DNA from: Agarophyton chilense
Taxonomy: Eukaryota; Rhodophyta; Florideophyceae; Gracilariales; Gracilariaceae
DNA: 64,000 bases
Assembly (NCBI GenBank): GCA_030374765.1
Contig: JARGXX010000138.1
Location: 682,001-746,000, forward strand
Direction: 5' to 3'
The notes under the pieces: model-generated
Databases searched by the model: none
Seen by the model: the letters and a program-made list of their open reading frames with translations, nothing else
What the model was told of the DNA's origin: nothing
In this document: piece by piece, positions 33,374 to 44,062 of the stretch
How positions within the stretch are numbered: position 1 is the stretch's first letter
How the letters are laid out: each line of letters opens with the position of its first letter
Translations under genes and position numbers: made by a program

Positions 33374-33628
33374 TGAATAATTGAGAATACGGTTGACAGT
33401 GGTAGCGGTATCAGATAACGATCAGAGGTAGTTTATCAAAGTGGGGAGAACCTCTGTGACGGTCCACTTCTCAAGAACAAGTGCAGTGTTCTGTCTTATA
33501 TATCAGATGGTCTATTGCATGTCAGTACTCACACAGATTCATTGTTGCATGGACAGTTTCTCACAGCCGGTTACTTGACCAGTACTTCACGTCCATTGAA
33601 AGTGAGTCTCTGTAACTCAACATTCACA
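33374..33628 (-). repeat. 3' LTR of copia-3 (255 bp)
   Basis: TG...CA ends (plus strand TGAATAATTGAG...CAACATTCACA) and identical to 38108-38362. The polypurine tract abuts it at 33629. Confidence 0.92.
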
Positions 33629-33650
33629 TTGATTCTCTTTTCTTTTTGAA
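33629..33650 (-). other. Polypurine tract of copia-3
   Basis: On the minus strand a run made almost only of A and G (core AAAAAGAAAAGAGAA) ends directly at the TGTGAATG start of the 3' LTR. This is the primer site for second-strand synthesis. It overlaps the last codons of the pol frame. Confidence 0.75.
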
Positions 33651-33652
33651 CC

Positions 33653-36097
33653 TCAACCTGTAGAGTATTTGCTTTCTTTTGTCTCTGACTCAGTAAATCC
33701 GAGTGCTAGCTTTCCAGAGTACAATGTCAGGTTCAGCGTCTCGCAAAGAGGGCTGTTTGGTTTTGTCAGCGGATCAGCAATGTTCAGCTTTCCTGGTATC
33801 CACGATATTTTGTTGACGTTGTGTGTTTCAAATTCATACCTGATAACACTCACATCTCCTCTTATAGATTTGTCAATCGAGTTTCGGCATGTGGACAATG
33901 ATGTAAATAGATCTTTGGGATCAAGCACCAATATCACTTCTATTTTCATTGGTAGCAGCTGTCTGTAGGCATCAGCGATTCGTTTGGCGTCATCAATTGC
34001 TTCTCCAGCAGCCAATATTTCTGCAGCGCCGATTGATTTCACTGGTCGCTTAGATTTGTGACTACACCAAGAGATGGTGTGAAAAATAGCCCCTTCTTGA
34101 CATTGCCCAAATAGCAGGCCAATACAAAAACCAAGCTGGCCATGATCAACCAGTCGACTAGCATCAGAAAACGCGAGGACTGACATTTGGTATGAGCTCT
34201 TGTCTCGGGGTCTTGTGTATTGTATACTTGTCCCCAGTTTTTTCAGTAGTCGTAAAATGTTAATCTGTGAGATTAGCGTATGGACTGTTCCTTGCGGTAT
34301 CTTTTGCTGTAAATAGCTCGCATAAAATGCACACAGCGGCGAAGCTGCTATACCAAGCCATCCAAGTGAACTGCTGACAGATCGGAAGCTTTTTTCTTCA
34401 ATCGCAGTCATTTTCTCATTGATTTCTCTTCGTCTCTGTCTGCTTATAGGGAATGACTCCAACAACTGCAGTTTAGCATCTGCATTGACATGAATAGTGA
34501 AATCATCTTCCTGAGAAATTTGTAGTCCATAAAACAGAAATGTGCCAGGACCATAACATATCGTACCGAGTTCATACGAGGCTTGAATTTTTTGGATTGT
34601 TTCCTCAACTAAATCCCTCGGACCTCCAAGAAGGACATCGTCAACGATTTTGACAGCGACTAAAATTAGTTTTCCAGTCATATCAGTCTTAAGGAGCATT
34701 TGCGGGATAAAAAGTATTTGAACGAATCCGAAAGACTTCAAAAGATTGTCACTGAGCTCTTGCCACTTGGCGTTGGCATTTACCAAGCCATAGGCCGCAG
34801 TTAGCAATAGCCATAGGTGATTCTTGTCCAAACTTTCTCTGGGAGGAATAACATAAACATCTCTTTCAGCTTTTCCAGTCTGGAGGAACGCGCTCTTAAA
34901 ATCGATTTTAGCTATACACCACTTGAAGATAGTTGCCAGTGACAAAAGTATTCGTATCCCAGCAGGTGAACACGTCGCTGAATCTGTTTTCAGGTCATTT
35001 TTCTCGCGATCCATGTTTCCGTGTGGGGCTATGCGTGCTTTCATCTGAAGGGTGTTGTCATCATTATTCTTAATCTTGTATATGACATGGCTAGAGATTA
35101 TGTTGGCATTCCGTGGGATATCTGATTTGTGTACCACGTTAACTGTCTCTTTGAACTTCTTCTCTTCTTTCTCATAAGCATTAATCAGTGGGAATGACGT
35201 GAAACCTTGAGCTTGAAAAAATTGAAAATCTTTCAATCCGAAATGATTCTTGTAGTGTTGGAGAACTTCTTGCTCAGAGCTTGTAATCTTCAGTGGAATC
35301 ACAGAGTTTGCTTCTAGGATGTCGGTGTTATTGTATCTCCAGGTCTCTTGTTCAAGATCTAGTGTCTCAGTCTCACCGTCATCATAATTAACAGTGACCT
35401 TGTTATCATCTGCAGCTCCAATTGTTCCAGGGTAATACACATTGTCTAGAGGCCAAAATACCTCGATGTTGTCCCCACTCGAGGGAAGGGCATTATAACT
35501 ATCACCTGTTCCATTCTGAAACGTTTGATCAACATAGGGTTCAATATTTTCTTCTTTGCATGCCTTGGAGTGACCTTTTTTTGGAGAAGTAACTGTAGGG
35601 GGGGTGGATAAAACCGTTTCAATACACTCATCAACGTTCCATTCCAATATGTCAATTGCTTCTTGTATCATTGATGCAATGCTGTCTTCTTTGAGGGCAG
35701 GGCGAACATCTTCGATAGCAGCTGTTAAATTTTTTCCGCGCTTCCCGGGTACTGATATTATTCCGGTAGCTTTGTCAAACGAAAGAATCACTTTCGGAGC
35801 AGACCATTTACCTCGTTTGGCATTTTGCTCTTTGATAAATATCTGCACCTGATCACCAACTGCCAAGGGAATGTCAGTGATTGTTTTGGACCTTAAAATC
35901 AATGTAAGCTTCCTTTTTGCTATGAGATCTTCATGAGCTTCTAGTATCTCGTCCGGGATGGGAAGAGGGAATGCCCCATTCAGGACTGGTCTTGTGTATC
36001 CTTTTGCCATCTCTTGTGCAGAGCATATATCATTCCCGTATAAATCATTGGAAATCCTTAGAGCTTGTTGAACAATTTGTTTTTCTGTGTCTGACAA
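33653..36097 (-). CDS. Copia-3 pol: integrase tail, Tudor-like module, RT, RNase H
   Basis: Open for 814 codons (start as given is internal; the same frame extends upstream to 36640 through one stop at 36203). Residues 79-135 are an integrase C-terminal barrel (VGDQVQIFIKEQNAKRGKW, AIEDVRPALKED). Residues 209-255 form a Tudor/Agenet-like module (IEVFWPLDNVYYPGTI, VNYDDGETETLDLEQETWRY). RT runs from about 325: IIYKIK-like fingers, KIDFKSAFLQTGK with the first Asp at 399, and the catalytic box KIVDDVLLGG at 483-492 (IVDD where most elements have YVDD). RNase H starts near FSDASRLVDHGQLGF and ends IPGKLNIADPLTKPN. The reading frame of this part is intact. Confidence 0.88.
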   Translation of the reverse strand: MSDTEKQIVQQALRISNDLYGNDICSAQEMAKGYTRPVLNGAFPLPIPDEILEAHEDLIAKRKLTLILRSKTITDIPLAVGDQVQIFIKEQNAKRGKWSAPKVILSFDKATGIISVPGKRGKNLTAAIEDVRPALKEDSIASMIQEAIDILEWNVDECIETVLSTPPTVTSPKKGHSKACKEENIEPYVDQTFQNGTGDSYNALPSSGDNIEVFWPLDNVYYPGTIGAADDNKVTVNYDDGETETLDLEQETWRYNNTDILEANSVIPLKITSSEQEVLQHYKNHFGLKDFQFFQAQGFTSFPLINAYEKEEKKFKETVNVVHKSDIPRNANIISSHVIYKIKNNDDNTLQMKARIAPHGNMDREKNDLKTDSATCSPAGIRILLSLATIFKWCIAKIDFKSAFLQTGKAERDVYVIPPRESLDKNHLWLLLTAAYGLVNANAKWQELSDNLLKSFGFVQILFIPQMLLKTDMTGKLILVAVKIVDDVLLGGPRDLVEETIQKIQASYELGTICYGPGTFLFYGLQISQEDDFTIHVNADAKLQLLESFPISRQRRREINEKMTAIEEKSFRSVSSSLGWLGIAASPLCAFYASYLQQKIPQGTVHTLISQINILRLLKKLGTSIQYTRPRDKSSYQMSVLAFSDASRLVDHGQLGFCIGLLFGQCQEGAIFHTISWCSHKSKRPVKSIGAAEILAAGEAIDDAKRIADAYRQLLPMKIEVILVLDPKDLFTSLSTCRNSIDKSIRGDVSVIRYEFETHNVNKISWIPGKLNIADPLTKPNSPLCETLNLTLYSGKLALGFTESETKESKYSTG

Positions 36098-36202
36098 ACA
36101 ATCAGTAGCTGAGTGCTTAAGACGAAGGTATATATCTCGTATTATTCTATGCTTTGATTCGATTACATTCTTGTTGTGCCGTCTCGGAGGAATTGGTATC
36201 GA

Positions 36203-36640
36203 TTAAATACCGTAGTTGTGTAGGTAAGAGGTAAATTCTGTCGCTTTGAAAGCCGGGTCAAACAAAACACTTTGAGGGACCCAAAACGGTGTTACCCATA
36301 GTAGCTCAAAAATACGAATGGCCTCAGCCATAGACGTGTTAGGAACTACGTCACCAGTGGAGTATCTAGATTTGGAGTCCATGATATGAAAGACGCAGTT
36401 CGCTTCCAAAAAGAAGTGATCAATACACACAACGTCATTGAACTCTCTGTTCACGGTGCTCAAGGACACCTTACGTGTGGCTCTTGGCTCAGAGGTACAT
36501 AAACAGTGCTCGCATTTTTCCAGTATCAGTGACAAATACTTCTGCACATCGGGGCTCCATAGTTTGTTTCTTTCCAATAATATCTTGATATCCGAATAAG
36601 AAGAATGACCACAAACATGCTGATGCACTTTGTCAACCAA
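36203..36640 (-). pseudogene. Copia-3 integrase zinc region and core
   Basis: The frame gives DKVHQHVCGHSSYSD and CEHCLCTSEPRATRK, an HHCC zinc-binding region, then VCIDHFFLE with the first catalytic Asp and SVLFDPAFKATEF with the second. It stops at a TAA (36203) and continues in phase with RHNKNVIESKHRII, which carries the catalytic Glu, into the 33653-36097 frame. It overlaps the gag-protease frame in another phase, so a frameshift lies near 36640-36720. Whether the stop is a mutation or an error cannot be decided here. Confidence 0.8.
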
Positions 36641-38102
36641 TTTCTTGAGCTCTTTCCAAGGCCTGCTGGAGTTCTCTCCATCAAACTGAGCAGCCGCACA
36701 GAATAGCCTGTTGAATTATTTTGTTTCGGAGTATAAAATTTTGGTACAAATACAATGAACAGTATGTAGCTGTGGTACGAGCTATCCTCAAGAGCAATCG
36801 AATCTTGCAAACCAGGAAGAACTAACCTGTTTGCATCAACGTGTAAGATGTTACATTTCCGGGTAACATTTCTTCCTATGACCCACTGCGAGGATCCCTG
36901 AATCACAAGGTGCGTAACAGATGCAGTGTTTCCCATATCCGTCCTTACATTAAATTTGACAGATCCAAGTATGCGTCGCTGTTCACTGGCATGCTGGCCG
37001 GAGCCATACTGCCACACGCTTCCTTGTTGTATGCCCTCGGGTAGTGGTTCGAATGTCCCGTTCCACCCAGGCAAAACGGTAGGCTGTAGCATTTTGAATT
37101 CAGTGATACCAATTCCGCTATACGGTGCACCATCATCTAACAACGGGCCAATAATAGGTTCTGGAGCTTCATAGGCTGGAGCGAGATAATGCAGGTTTGC
37201 CATGTTGAACGTTATCGTTTTCTTTTGGTTCTCAGACGGAGTTGACTGCTTCTCTTGCGTCTCACTAGACATGGTCCCAGGTTTCAAGGACCCATCGGCA
37301 TTGTGATCAACAGCCCAATGTCCGTACTTGTGACATTTCCGACACTTACTTTTGCTCTTCAGATCCAGAAGCGCATCAGGGGACAGTTTTCGGCGTGGAT
37401 GCCTATTGAATCCATTGATTGAATTGGTTGATAAGGTTTCCATCGGCTCTGTAGTTGTGTGATCACACTGACGAAGCACAGATGCAACGTTTTCGTAGGA
37501 TACGGCTTGTAGAAATGCTTCCGTGTCAGCATTAGTAGCAATCGAATCATTGGTAGCAACAGCAGCAAGCACCGATACTCGTTGCCCATTTTCAACACCA
37601 GAGTTTGCAAGTAACATGAATGCATTCATTGCCTCCGGCAATTTGCAACTACCAGATGTAGCAGTCAGTTTGGATACTTGAGCTGCAAAGCGTGCCTCGA
37701 AGTTTAGATAGCTCTCATTACCGCGGCGACGAGTGTTTAGCATTGTCATGAACGCTTGATAAACCTCACTAACCACAGAGAGAGAATCACGTTTGTAAAT
37801 TGCATTCACGATAACCTTATGTCCATCAACGGCTCGAATATCTTCAGCGGATATCGCTTTGCAAAGATCCTTGGCTCTACCGTAGAGCTGTGACTGTAGC
37901 ATAATTCCCCTTAGCGCACTTGGAATCTTATTAGAATTGAATCTGGTAGCATATCATGGAACGAATTCCATAAATCAACGGAAGAGGCATATTCTTCCTG
38001 GTTTCCAAGACCATCAGTCCAAGGGACACTTTTGAGGTCCCAAGAAAATCTTGGCCGCGTTGGTAGCCCCTTCGGTAACGTAGAATCTGGGTCTGGGCCC
38101 AT
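36641..38102 (-). pseudogene. Copia-3 gag and protease
   Basis: The N-terminus is in one frame from 38102 (MGPDPDSTLPKGLPTRPRFS) to about 37920, where a shift leads into the main gag frame (LQSQLYGRAKDLCKAIS onward). A zinc knuckle near 37310-37350 reads CRKCHKYGHWAVDH, that is CX2CX4HX4H with His in place of the last Cys. The protease motif follows as PLLDDGAPYSGIGITEF near 37140. The ATG at 38102 lies inside the primer binding site, so the true start may be elsewhere or it may be a compact overlap. Confidence 0.8.
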
Positions 38103-38107
38103 AACAA
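38089..38107 (-). other. Primer binding site of copia-3 (initiator tRNA-Met anticodon arm)
   Basis: Right after the 5' LTR the minus strand reads TTGTTATGGGCCCAGACCC. The core GTTATGGGCCCAG is complementary to CTGGGCCCATAAC, the anticodon arm of eukaryotic initiator tRNA-Met. Drosophila copia uses this half-tRNA primer instead of the tRNA 3' end. Position directly at the LTR edge supports the call. Confidence 0.75.
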
Positions 38108-38362
38108 TGAATAATTGAGAATACGGTTGACAGTGGTAGCGGTATCAGATAACGATCAGAGGTAGTTTATCAAAGTGGGGAGAACCTCTGTGACGGTCCA
38201 CTTCTCAAGAACAAGTGCAGTGTTCTGTCTTATATATCAGATGGTCTATTGCATGTCAGTACTCACACAGATTCATTGTTGCATGGACAGTTTCTCACAG
38301 CCGGTTACTTGACCAGTACTTCACGTCCATTGAAAGTGAGTCTCTGTAACTCAACATTCACA
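38108..38362 (-). repeat. 5' LTR of copia-3 (255 bp)
   Basis: Identical to 33374-33628. On the minus strand it begins TGTGAATGTTG and ends CAATTATTCA just before the primer binding site. It should carry the element promoter. Confidence 0.92.
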
Positions 38363-39070
38363 GAAGACCTCTTTTGTTTTGAAAAGAAAGCTCTGTCGCA
38401 CGTCTTTCACTTTGAAACTTTACTAGCATATGATTCAGCCAGTGACGTGGGATCCTAAGCCTCAATTGAAGCTCTGTGAGATGCGATCGATCGGCCTTTG
38501 CATCTAAAAAAGACATTCTCATCTGCGACATTTTGATTTCATCGAGTCTCTCCAAGAACGTACTTTGGGTTTCAAACATTGCCTTGACGTCCTTTCGCTC
38601 TTCTTTAATGATGCTGAGACGCTCGAATCATTCATTTCTATGATTACAGGCTTATATACTTGGCCCTTCGATTGTGAATACCGCTGCCTAGTCTGCAGCG
38701 TCCGGCAGATTTGATCCCCGGTACAAAGTGATGAGTCATTGGCAGTGATTAGGTGCATGCACGCAGTGCGGGGGGTGTCGCGGTGTGTTATAGGCACGTT
38801 TTTGTTATGTCAAAGACGTCCAGGTTGAGGTATGTCTGAGAGTTCTTGCAGAGGTACCAATCCCTGCCTAAACAGAGGATTTCAGAAGGTTCCCAATTGT
38901 TGTTCATTCCGTCTGAAAGTCAATAATTCATCCAACAATCATGCCTACATAAATTGAGTTCTCAAGTCTCTCAACAATATTCTCACTTCAACTTCACGCT
39001 ATAATTTAGCCACAGCCTTTCTGGCCACTCACGTTCACGGCGTTTGCGCGCGCAAATGTTGCTGGACTTG
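38363..39070. other. Right flank of copia-3, no firm gene
   Basis: Minus-strand frames at 38797-38519 and 38579-38358 encode a helical, charged stretch (FETQSTFLERLDEIKMSQMR) that runs up to the LTR, so copia-3 may have landed in an older coding relic. No family is recognised. The remainder holds nothing I can support. Confidence 0.3.
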
Positions 39071-39076
39071 GGTAAG

Positions 39077-39865
39077 CAACAGCAGCTCTCATGTACGAAC
39101 ATTCGATGACAAGGTATCAGATGCCCTCTTGCAGGAGCTCATAGTCCAAGCTGCCTCCGTCTGTCATGTGTACATCCCGCGCAATCGCATTACGGGCGAG
39201 AATTTTCGATACGGTTCTTGTGTGGTCTACACCCCGCTAGAGGCCCTGTATACCTGAAAGGTGCTCAATCTTGTCCAGCTTGATTCAAAGCCAAATCGCG
39301 TCTCTCAGTCTACTGTAGACCGCCACACCTAAGACATAGGCGCAAACTTTTTCATTGGCAATTTTGTGGACAACTTCGACGGAAAATTATTGCATGAAAC
39401 TTTTTCAGCGTTTGCCTTCTTTGTAGAAGCGCCATTTATCATGCGGGACCCGGACACTAACCAATCCAAGCGATGTGGTTTCGTTAATTACTCCTGCTTT
39501 GATCACGCCGATACTTCCATCGCAGCAATGAATAGTCAATACGATTGCAACAATCCTGTCCGTGTTAAGTACGGTTTCAAAAAAGGATTTGGAGAAACGG
39601 GAGAGACATGGTTCTCGGTTCGAACGAATTTGGTCGGCTAAAACGGCGGAAGACCGTCGAGATGCTGACCTGGAAAAACAGTTACGCCCCAACACTCTAT
39701 TTTCGGACAAGCCTCCAAGCCACTTTCATGCCCCGCACTCTCTTACGCCTCATAAAACCCCAACGTATCCACCAAATGCGCGTATTCCAATGTACCAGCC
39801 GCTGTCATATGATTATCAGATGCAACGCCGCATCCTAAACTGGTTGGGTGTAGTGTCCTCTTCAT
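39077..39865 (+). pseudogene. SF3B4-like splicing factor pseudogene
   Basis: Three pieces in order match splicing factor 3b subunit 4 (SAP49): RRM1 (RTFDDKVSDALLQELIVQAA, CHVYIPRNRITGENF), the linker and RRM2 start (IGANFFIGNFVDNFDGKLLH), and RRM2 (FIMRDPDTNQSKRCGFVNYS, AAMNSQYDCNNPVRVKYGF). After a frameshift near 39600 the C-terminal KKDLEKRERHGSRFERI and RPNTLFSDKPP follow, as in the family. SF3B4 is a U2 snRNP protein that tethers the branch-site region. The copy has stops in RRM1 and near 39255, and no intron is visible. It is a pseudogene; a retro-copy is possible but the parent gene is not here. Confidence 0.8.
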
Positions 39866-41335
39866 AATATACTCAAAGCCTTCACTGTGCAGCTCTCTCT
39901 CTTGAGTGTTACCTCCCTCCAAACACTGTGGTTGGTATGATGTCCCTTCATATTGCAGATGAGTTTTTACGTTTCCCGCGAGCGAGGGAATATCTTTTCG
40001 TGTGGATGCCCCGTCGACTGTTGGTGTTGATTAGTGTGAGGAAATATCTGGTCCTGTATCTTCTTCAGGCTGTACTGGTACAGTGGGCGTTGGCAGTTGG
40101 ATGGCCGTGGGATCTTCACGATGGACGTGGAGCTCGAGTCCGTGTCGGTTTTTGTGGTCCTGAAGATCGATAGTTGGGCTACTGTCAATTCGTTTTACGC
40201 CTGCCTCTACAACGGAGAAGGCGAGTTGAGGCGGATGCTTCGCAGTTAATCGTCTGGTAGGTTTAATATCGTCATTTCGGAGTCCAGTGTCCGTTTTGGG
40301 GCTAGATCGGGGTGAGTGAGTCCTTGCGGTTGAAGTCTCTGCGTCCGCGCTTCGTCACTCTTTTTTCTCTAATTGCGTTATAGGATTAGTTCTCACACTG
40401 AACTCCTCGTCAGAGACAACTACTACGTTCGGCGCCTCAAGTGATCATCCGGTCCGTTCCATCTCCGTTCGTCAAACTTCCCTTAATACATCACACTCGT
40501 CCACTTTCATCTCTGTTCACGTTTTGCTTTTCCTCCTTGCTGTAGGCTACTTTGTTTGTGTGGGTTCAATTACTTCTGATAGTACTTCGTTTTACATATC
40601 TTTTGTGTCGCCTATGATCAACTATTCACGACACGTATTCTATTTCAACTTCTTCAACGGTGCGGTCTGCCTGCATATTTGCTTGCCGATCATACCATGC
40701 GTCTTCGTAGTATGAATCCTGCATATTTATTCGATATGCAACTATATTTCGACGAGATCGCAAAACAGATTAGAAAGTATAATGGAAAGCCTATCCTCGT
40801 GCTGAAACTCGAGCATGATTTCGCTGCCATCTCTTCGGATGATGATACCTACATGAATTAGACTGGAAATCCGTAGAGAGCAAGTGATTTTTCTTTTTCA
40901 AAACTATTGTTTTTCACTTCTGATAACGGTGGAGCCAAGACTGTGTTTAACGGCTAAACCTTTAAACCTTCAGAAAATGTTTTTAGGACCATTATTTTGG
41001 AAGTCCGCATCGTGGAAAAGGTATGGATGTTGAAAAAGATACAGCCGAATGGACCTTCCATATGCGCAGAATTCTAATCGGAGTGGTTTGATCATTGGAG
41101 TCAAGCTCATCACCAGCATGACGGAAAGGACGTGGCGAGTCACATTCACACTGTTTTTAGTGAAGCTCACGCCAGGTCCTTTTGTTTGCGAACGACCGGA
41201 GGCAAAAGAAAAAAATTCCTTCAATAACAAAGAGAGACAGACACAGGATGAGCATCGCATGTCCAAAATAGCGGAAGAGTTGGAACACACTACCTCCAAG
41301 GCGAGCCTAGTATTTCGGACGCTCGGTTTTAGAAT
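39866..41335. other. No gene recognised
   Basis: Several short frames exist on both strands (for example 40679-40861 plus, 41049-41432 plus) but none shows a domain or codon pattern I can defend. The right part leads into repeat family X. Confidence 0.35.
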
Positions 41336-42781
41336 GGCACGTAGAGGAATCTGTGGGTGCATTATGTTCCATATTTTGCTACACATGGAGCTGCCAGCTC
41401 TAAGTAAAGAGATAAACAGACGATTAAAATAGTGAATTGATTTTAATTTTGAACGGCAGAGCATAGATCTTGCAGCCGTATTGAATATTATAGCACATGA
41501 TCTTTCAATATTGTCTTAAAAAGAGGTTTATCATCTTTGTGAAGGGAGTTGTAAAAGAGCGAGGACAACGGCATATATAAAGTAATTTATTGCGAGGAAA
41601 AAAGGATGGTAGCTAAGAAAGATTTTGCTGACATAATAATGATATGCCGTATGTTGGACTTGGCGATTTATGGTTTAGAATTGTTTTTTCTATGACCTAA
41701 GTCTTTGTCCCCAGTATATTTTCATTTCATAATAGAAAACAGAAGTTCAAGAAGGATTGGGTTTAGGCTTCCGCGAATGCGTTTCAGTAAACGAACTGTG
41801 CGCTAACGTGCTTTGTGTGGTAAGTGTACAATGGTTGACTTCTTCTCCGAGAGAAGAATCTTCAGCTTGAAACTCTAATGCTACCTTCTAACCGACTAGC
41901 TTCCTTTATTTGAGCTTGTATTTAATGAGAGTTCAATTATTTTTGTTTACCATCATATAAGCACTCATATACTATATATAACTCTTCAAATATCTTCGTA
42001 TGTGGGAATGTACATTGATGTTCAGAAGCATAAGTTTGGCAGTTTGCGATGAGAATCGCATAATGAGGCTTCTTAAAACTTTGAACTACGGCACTTTCAA
42101 GCGAATTCGCTTCGCTCTCATTAAAGTCAGACCCAAGGCACGTAGTGCTAAGTAGAAAATACCTATAATACTTTTTCGTTCAAATAAAACTCATCCACTT
42201 CATGTGCAGTAGATAAAAAGATTACAGGAAAAAATTAAAGCTCTATGGGTTAGGTAAGGTGTGTGAAAATTATCGTTTTGCAGTCAGTATTTATTAAGAA
42301 CTCCGTAAGAACGTGTGTCTGATGTTTATAGAGTAACTTCTTTGATAAGGTTTTTTGAACTTTCTACATTTCGAATCAGGTATGGAAAGATCCGTGTTGA
42401 AAAGCCTGAAAATATAAGTTCATTTCTCTCTTTTCCTTCGACAGAAAATATTGATAAGATACTGAACAAACAACAGCGAAAGGTGTTTCTGTCTCAAAAC
42501 TCAGAAATACAACAGAAGAAAACGACAAGAATATTGTTGATACAGGGTATCATGATGTGGATTGGGAGATCGACGAATCTGGCAATAATGAAAACGAAGG
42601 CATAGGTATTCCTGCTCAAAAAGTGTTTCTACCTATTGATTTACACTCAATTTGGGAAGATGTGAAAACGGCTTTTCATTTTTTCAGTCAAGCCGTTGTG
42701 TTCCCGTCTGGAATAAAACTGAAAAATATCACTAGCCCAATTCCTAATGCAGGAAATTCATTTGATATCACTGTTGAGTGG

Positions 42782-44062
42782 TGTCGTACAATCACCTCTG
42801 GGGTATGCTATTTTCTTGTCTCGGGAGCGTGTTGACGCTCAACCTTAGAAGGTAGACGTAGTAAACCTCGATGGTAACAGTGAACCGTGAAAACCCGCAG
42901 CGGCAAACGGCGGGGCGACTAGACTATACCGTGTAGGTGAACGATGGTAGGCGTCGACGCGCGGGAAAGCCTGTGTGGTAGTTGAGAAAAAATGAACCAA
43001 AAGGTATAGTCGTGACCCAAGGGATGCATGTCTTCATCAGATTAGGATGGGGGAGGTGCAGTTCTCTATATGCAGTAGATTGCACTCTCCAGATCACCCG
43101 GGAGGTGCCATCAAGGCACGGTCTCTGACCTAGTGTCAGAGACCTGGCCAGCACTGGCTACAGTCCCAGGTGGCCACTCCACTACTGTACTAAAATAGAA
43201 ATAATTACAATTAAAAGGACTAACAACTATGAATTATTCTACTATGTCGGGGAATCCGATATGTTGGGTTTTCGCGAAGTCGTGGTTGGAACTCATAAGT
43301 GAGTGATATCTTCAACATTGTGATATGAAACGGCATCCCTCATAGGATGCCTAGAGGCAGACTGTCTTAGTGGGACACGTGGTATCACGAGTGGAGTGGC
43401 TTGCAACGGCGCATGTAGTGGCGATCCACGTGGCTGGTTTTATTTCCCTTTGTAGCTAGACGTCTATTAGGGACCATACCCATACAGTGATTTGGCTAAG
43501 TGGCTGACCACTGGGTATTATTTATATATTTATTTGGGCACTCACCCTGGTACACAGTATATAGTGTACCAAAGGTGAGCGCCGACTCCAAGTAAAGGAG
43601 ACAACATGGACATCATGACTATTCTGTTCCTCGCTTAGGATTCCTTAACCGGAGATCCGGACGAGCTATAATAGATAGTCAGCCCCCAACCACTTCACGA
43701 GCCGTCTCGTACCTACGTTCCATCAACGTTTTACAGTTGCACTGTTCACCTTCGCTGGTGAGTAGCGGCCTTACACCCCACTTCCAGCTCGCTGGTGTTG
43801 TAGCTCTACCACCCCTTTTCCTTCGCTGCAAGCGACCCATCGGCAGTCCGAACGCTGTCGCAGGTGTCTGCTCTCTCCGTTAGAGCGGATACTACAAATT
43901 ACTCAACCATAAGGTACATGTGAACACTACACGTGGCTGACAACACCTAGATGGTAACTCGCCCGGAGCTGCATGACCGATGATTCCTCGCATCCATCAC
44001 CTACAAGGTCAGTATAGGATATTGACAACCTCAAGGGTCAAACCTTCTGCCGCTATTCGTCA
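42782..44062. mobile_element. Solo LTR, family A, second copy (interrupted)
   Basis: Begins TGTCGTACAATCA like the copy at 2984 and ends GCTATTCGTCA, a mutated form of its ATTGTACGACA end. The target duplication is AGTGG (42777-42781) and AATGG (44063-44067), one mismatch; family X copy 2 shows the empty site (GAGTGGCTGCAAG). A chromovirus solo LTR sits inside at 43237-43896. Without it the element would be about 620 bp. Confidence 0.85.
43237..43896 (+). mobile_element. Solo LTR of the chromovirus-1 family
   Basis: A 660-bp reverse-complement match to 13736-14451, flanked by AATTA on both sides (43232-43236 and 43897-43901). It lacks the first eight bases (TGTAGTAG) seen at the chromovirus-1 LTR start. 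CACGTG palindromes are at 43376 and 43427. It is inserted within solo LTR-A copy 2, which is inserted in family X. Confidence 0.85.

Larger units (their letters stand above)
33374..38362 (-). mobile_element. Copia-3, full-length Ty1/copia element with identical LTRs
   Basis: A 4989-bp minus-strand element: 5' LTR at the right (38108-38362), tRNA-Met-type primer site, gag, protease, integrase, Tudor-like module, RT, RNase H, polypurine tract, 3' LTR at the left (33374-33628). The LTRs are identical in my base-by-base reading, implying recent insertion, recent conversion or an assembly effect. I find no matching 5-bp target duplication (CGAAA against GAAGA). Coding is interrupted by at least two frameshifts (near 37920 and 36700) and one stop (36203). 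Confidence 0.92.
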
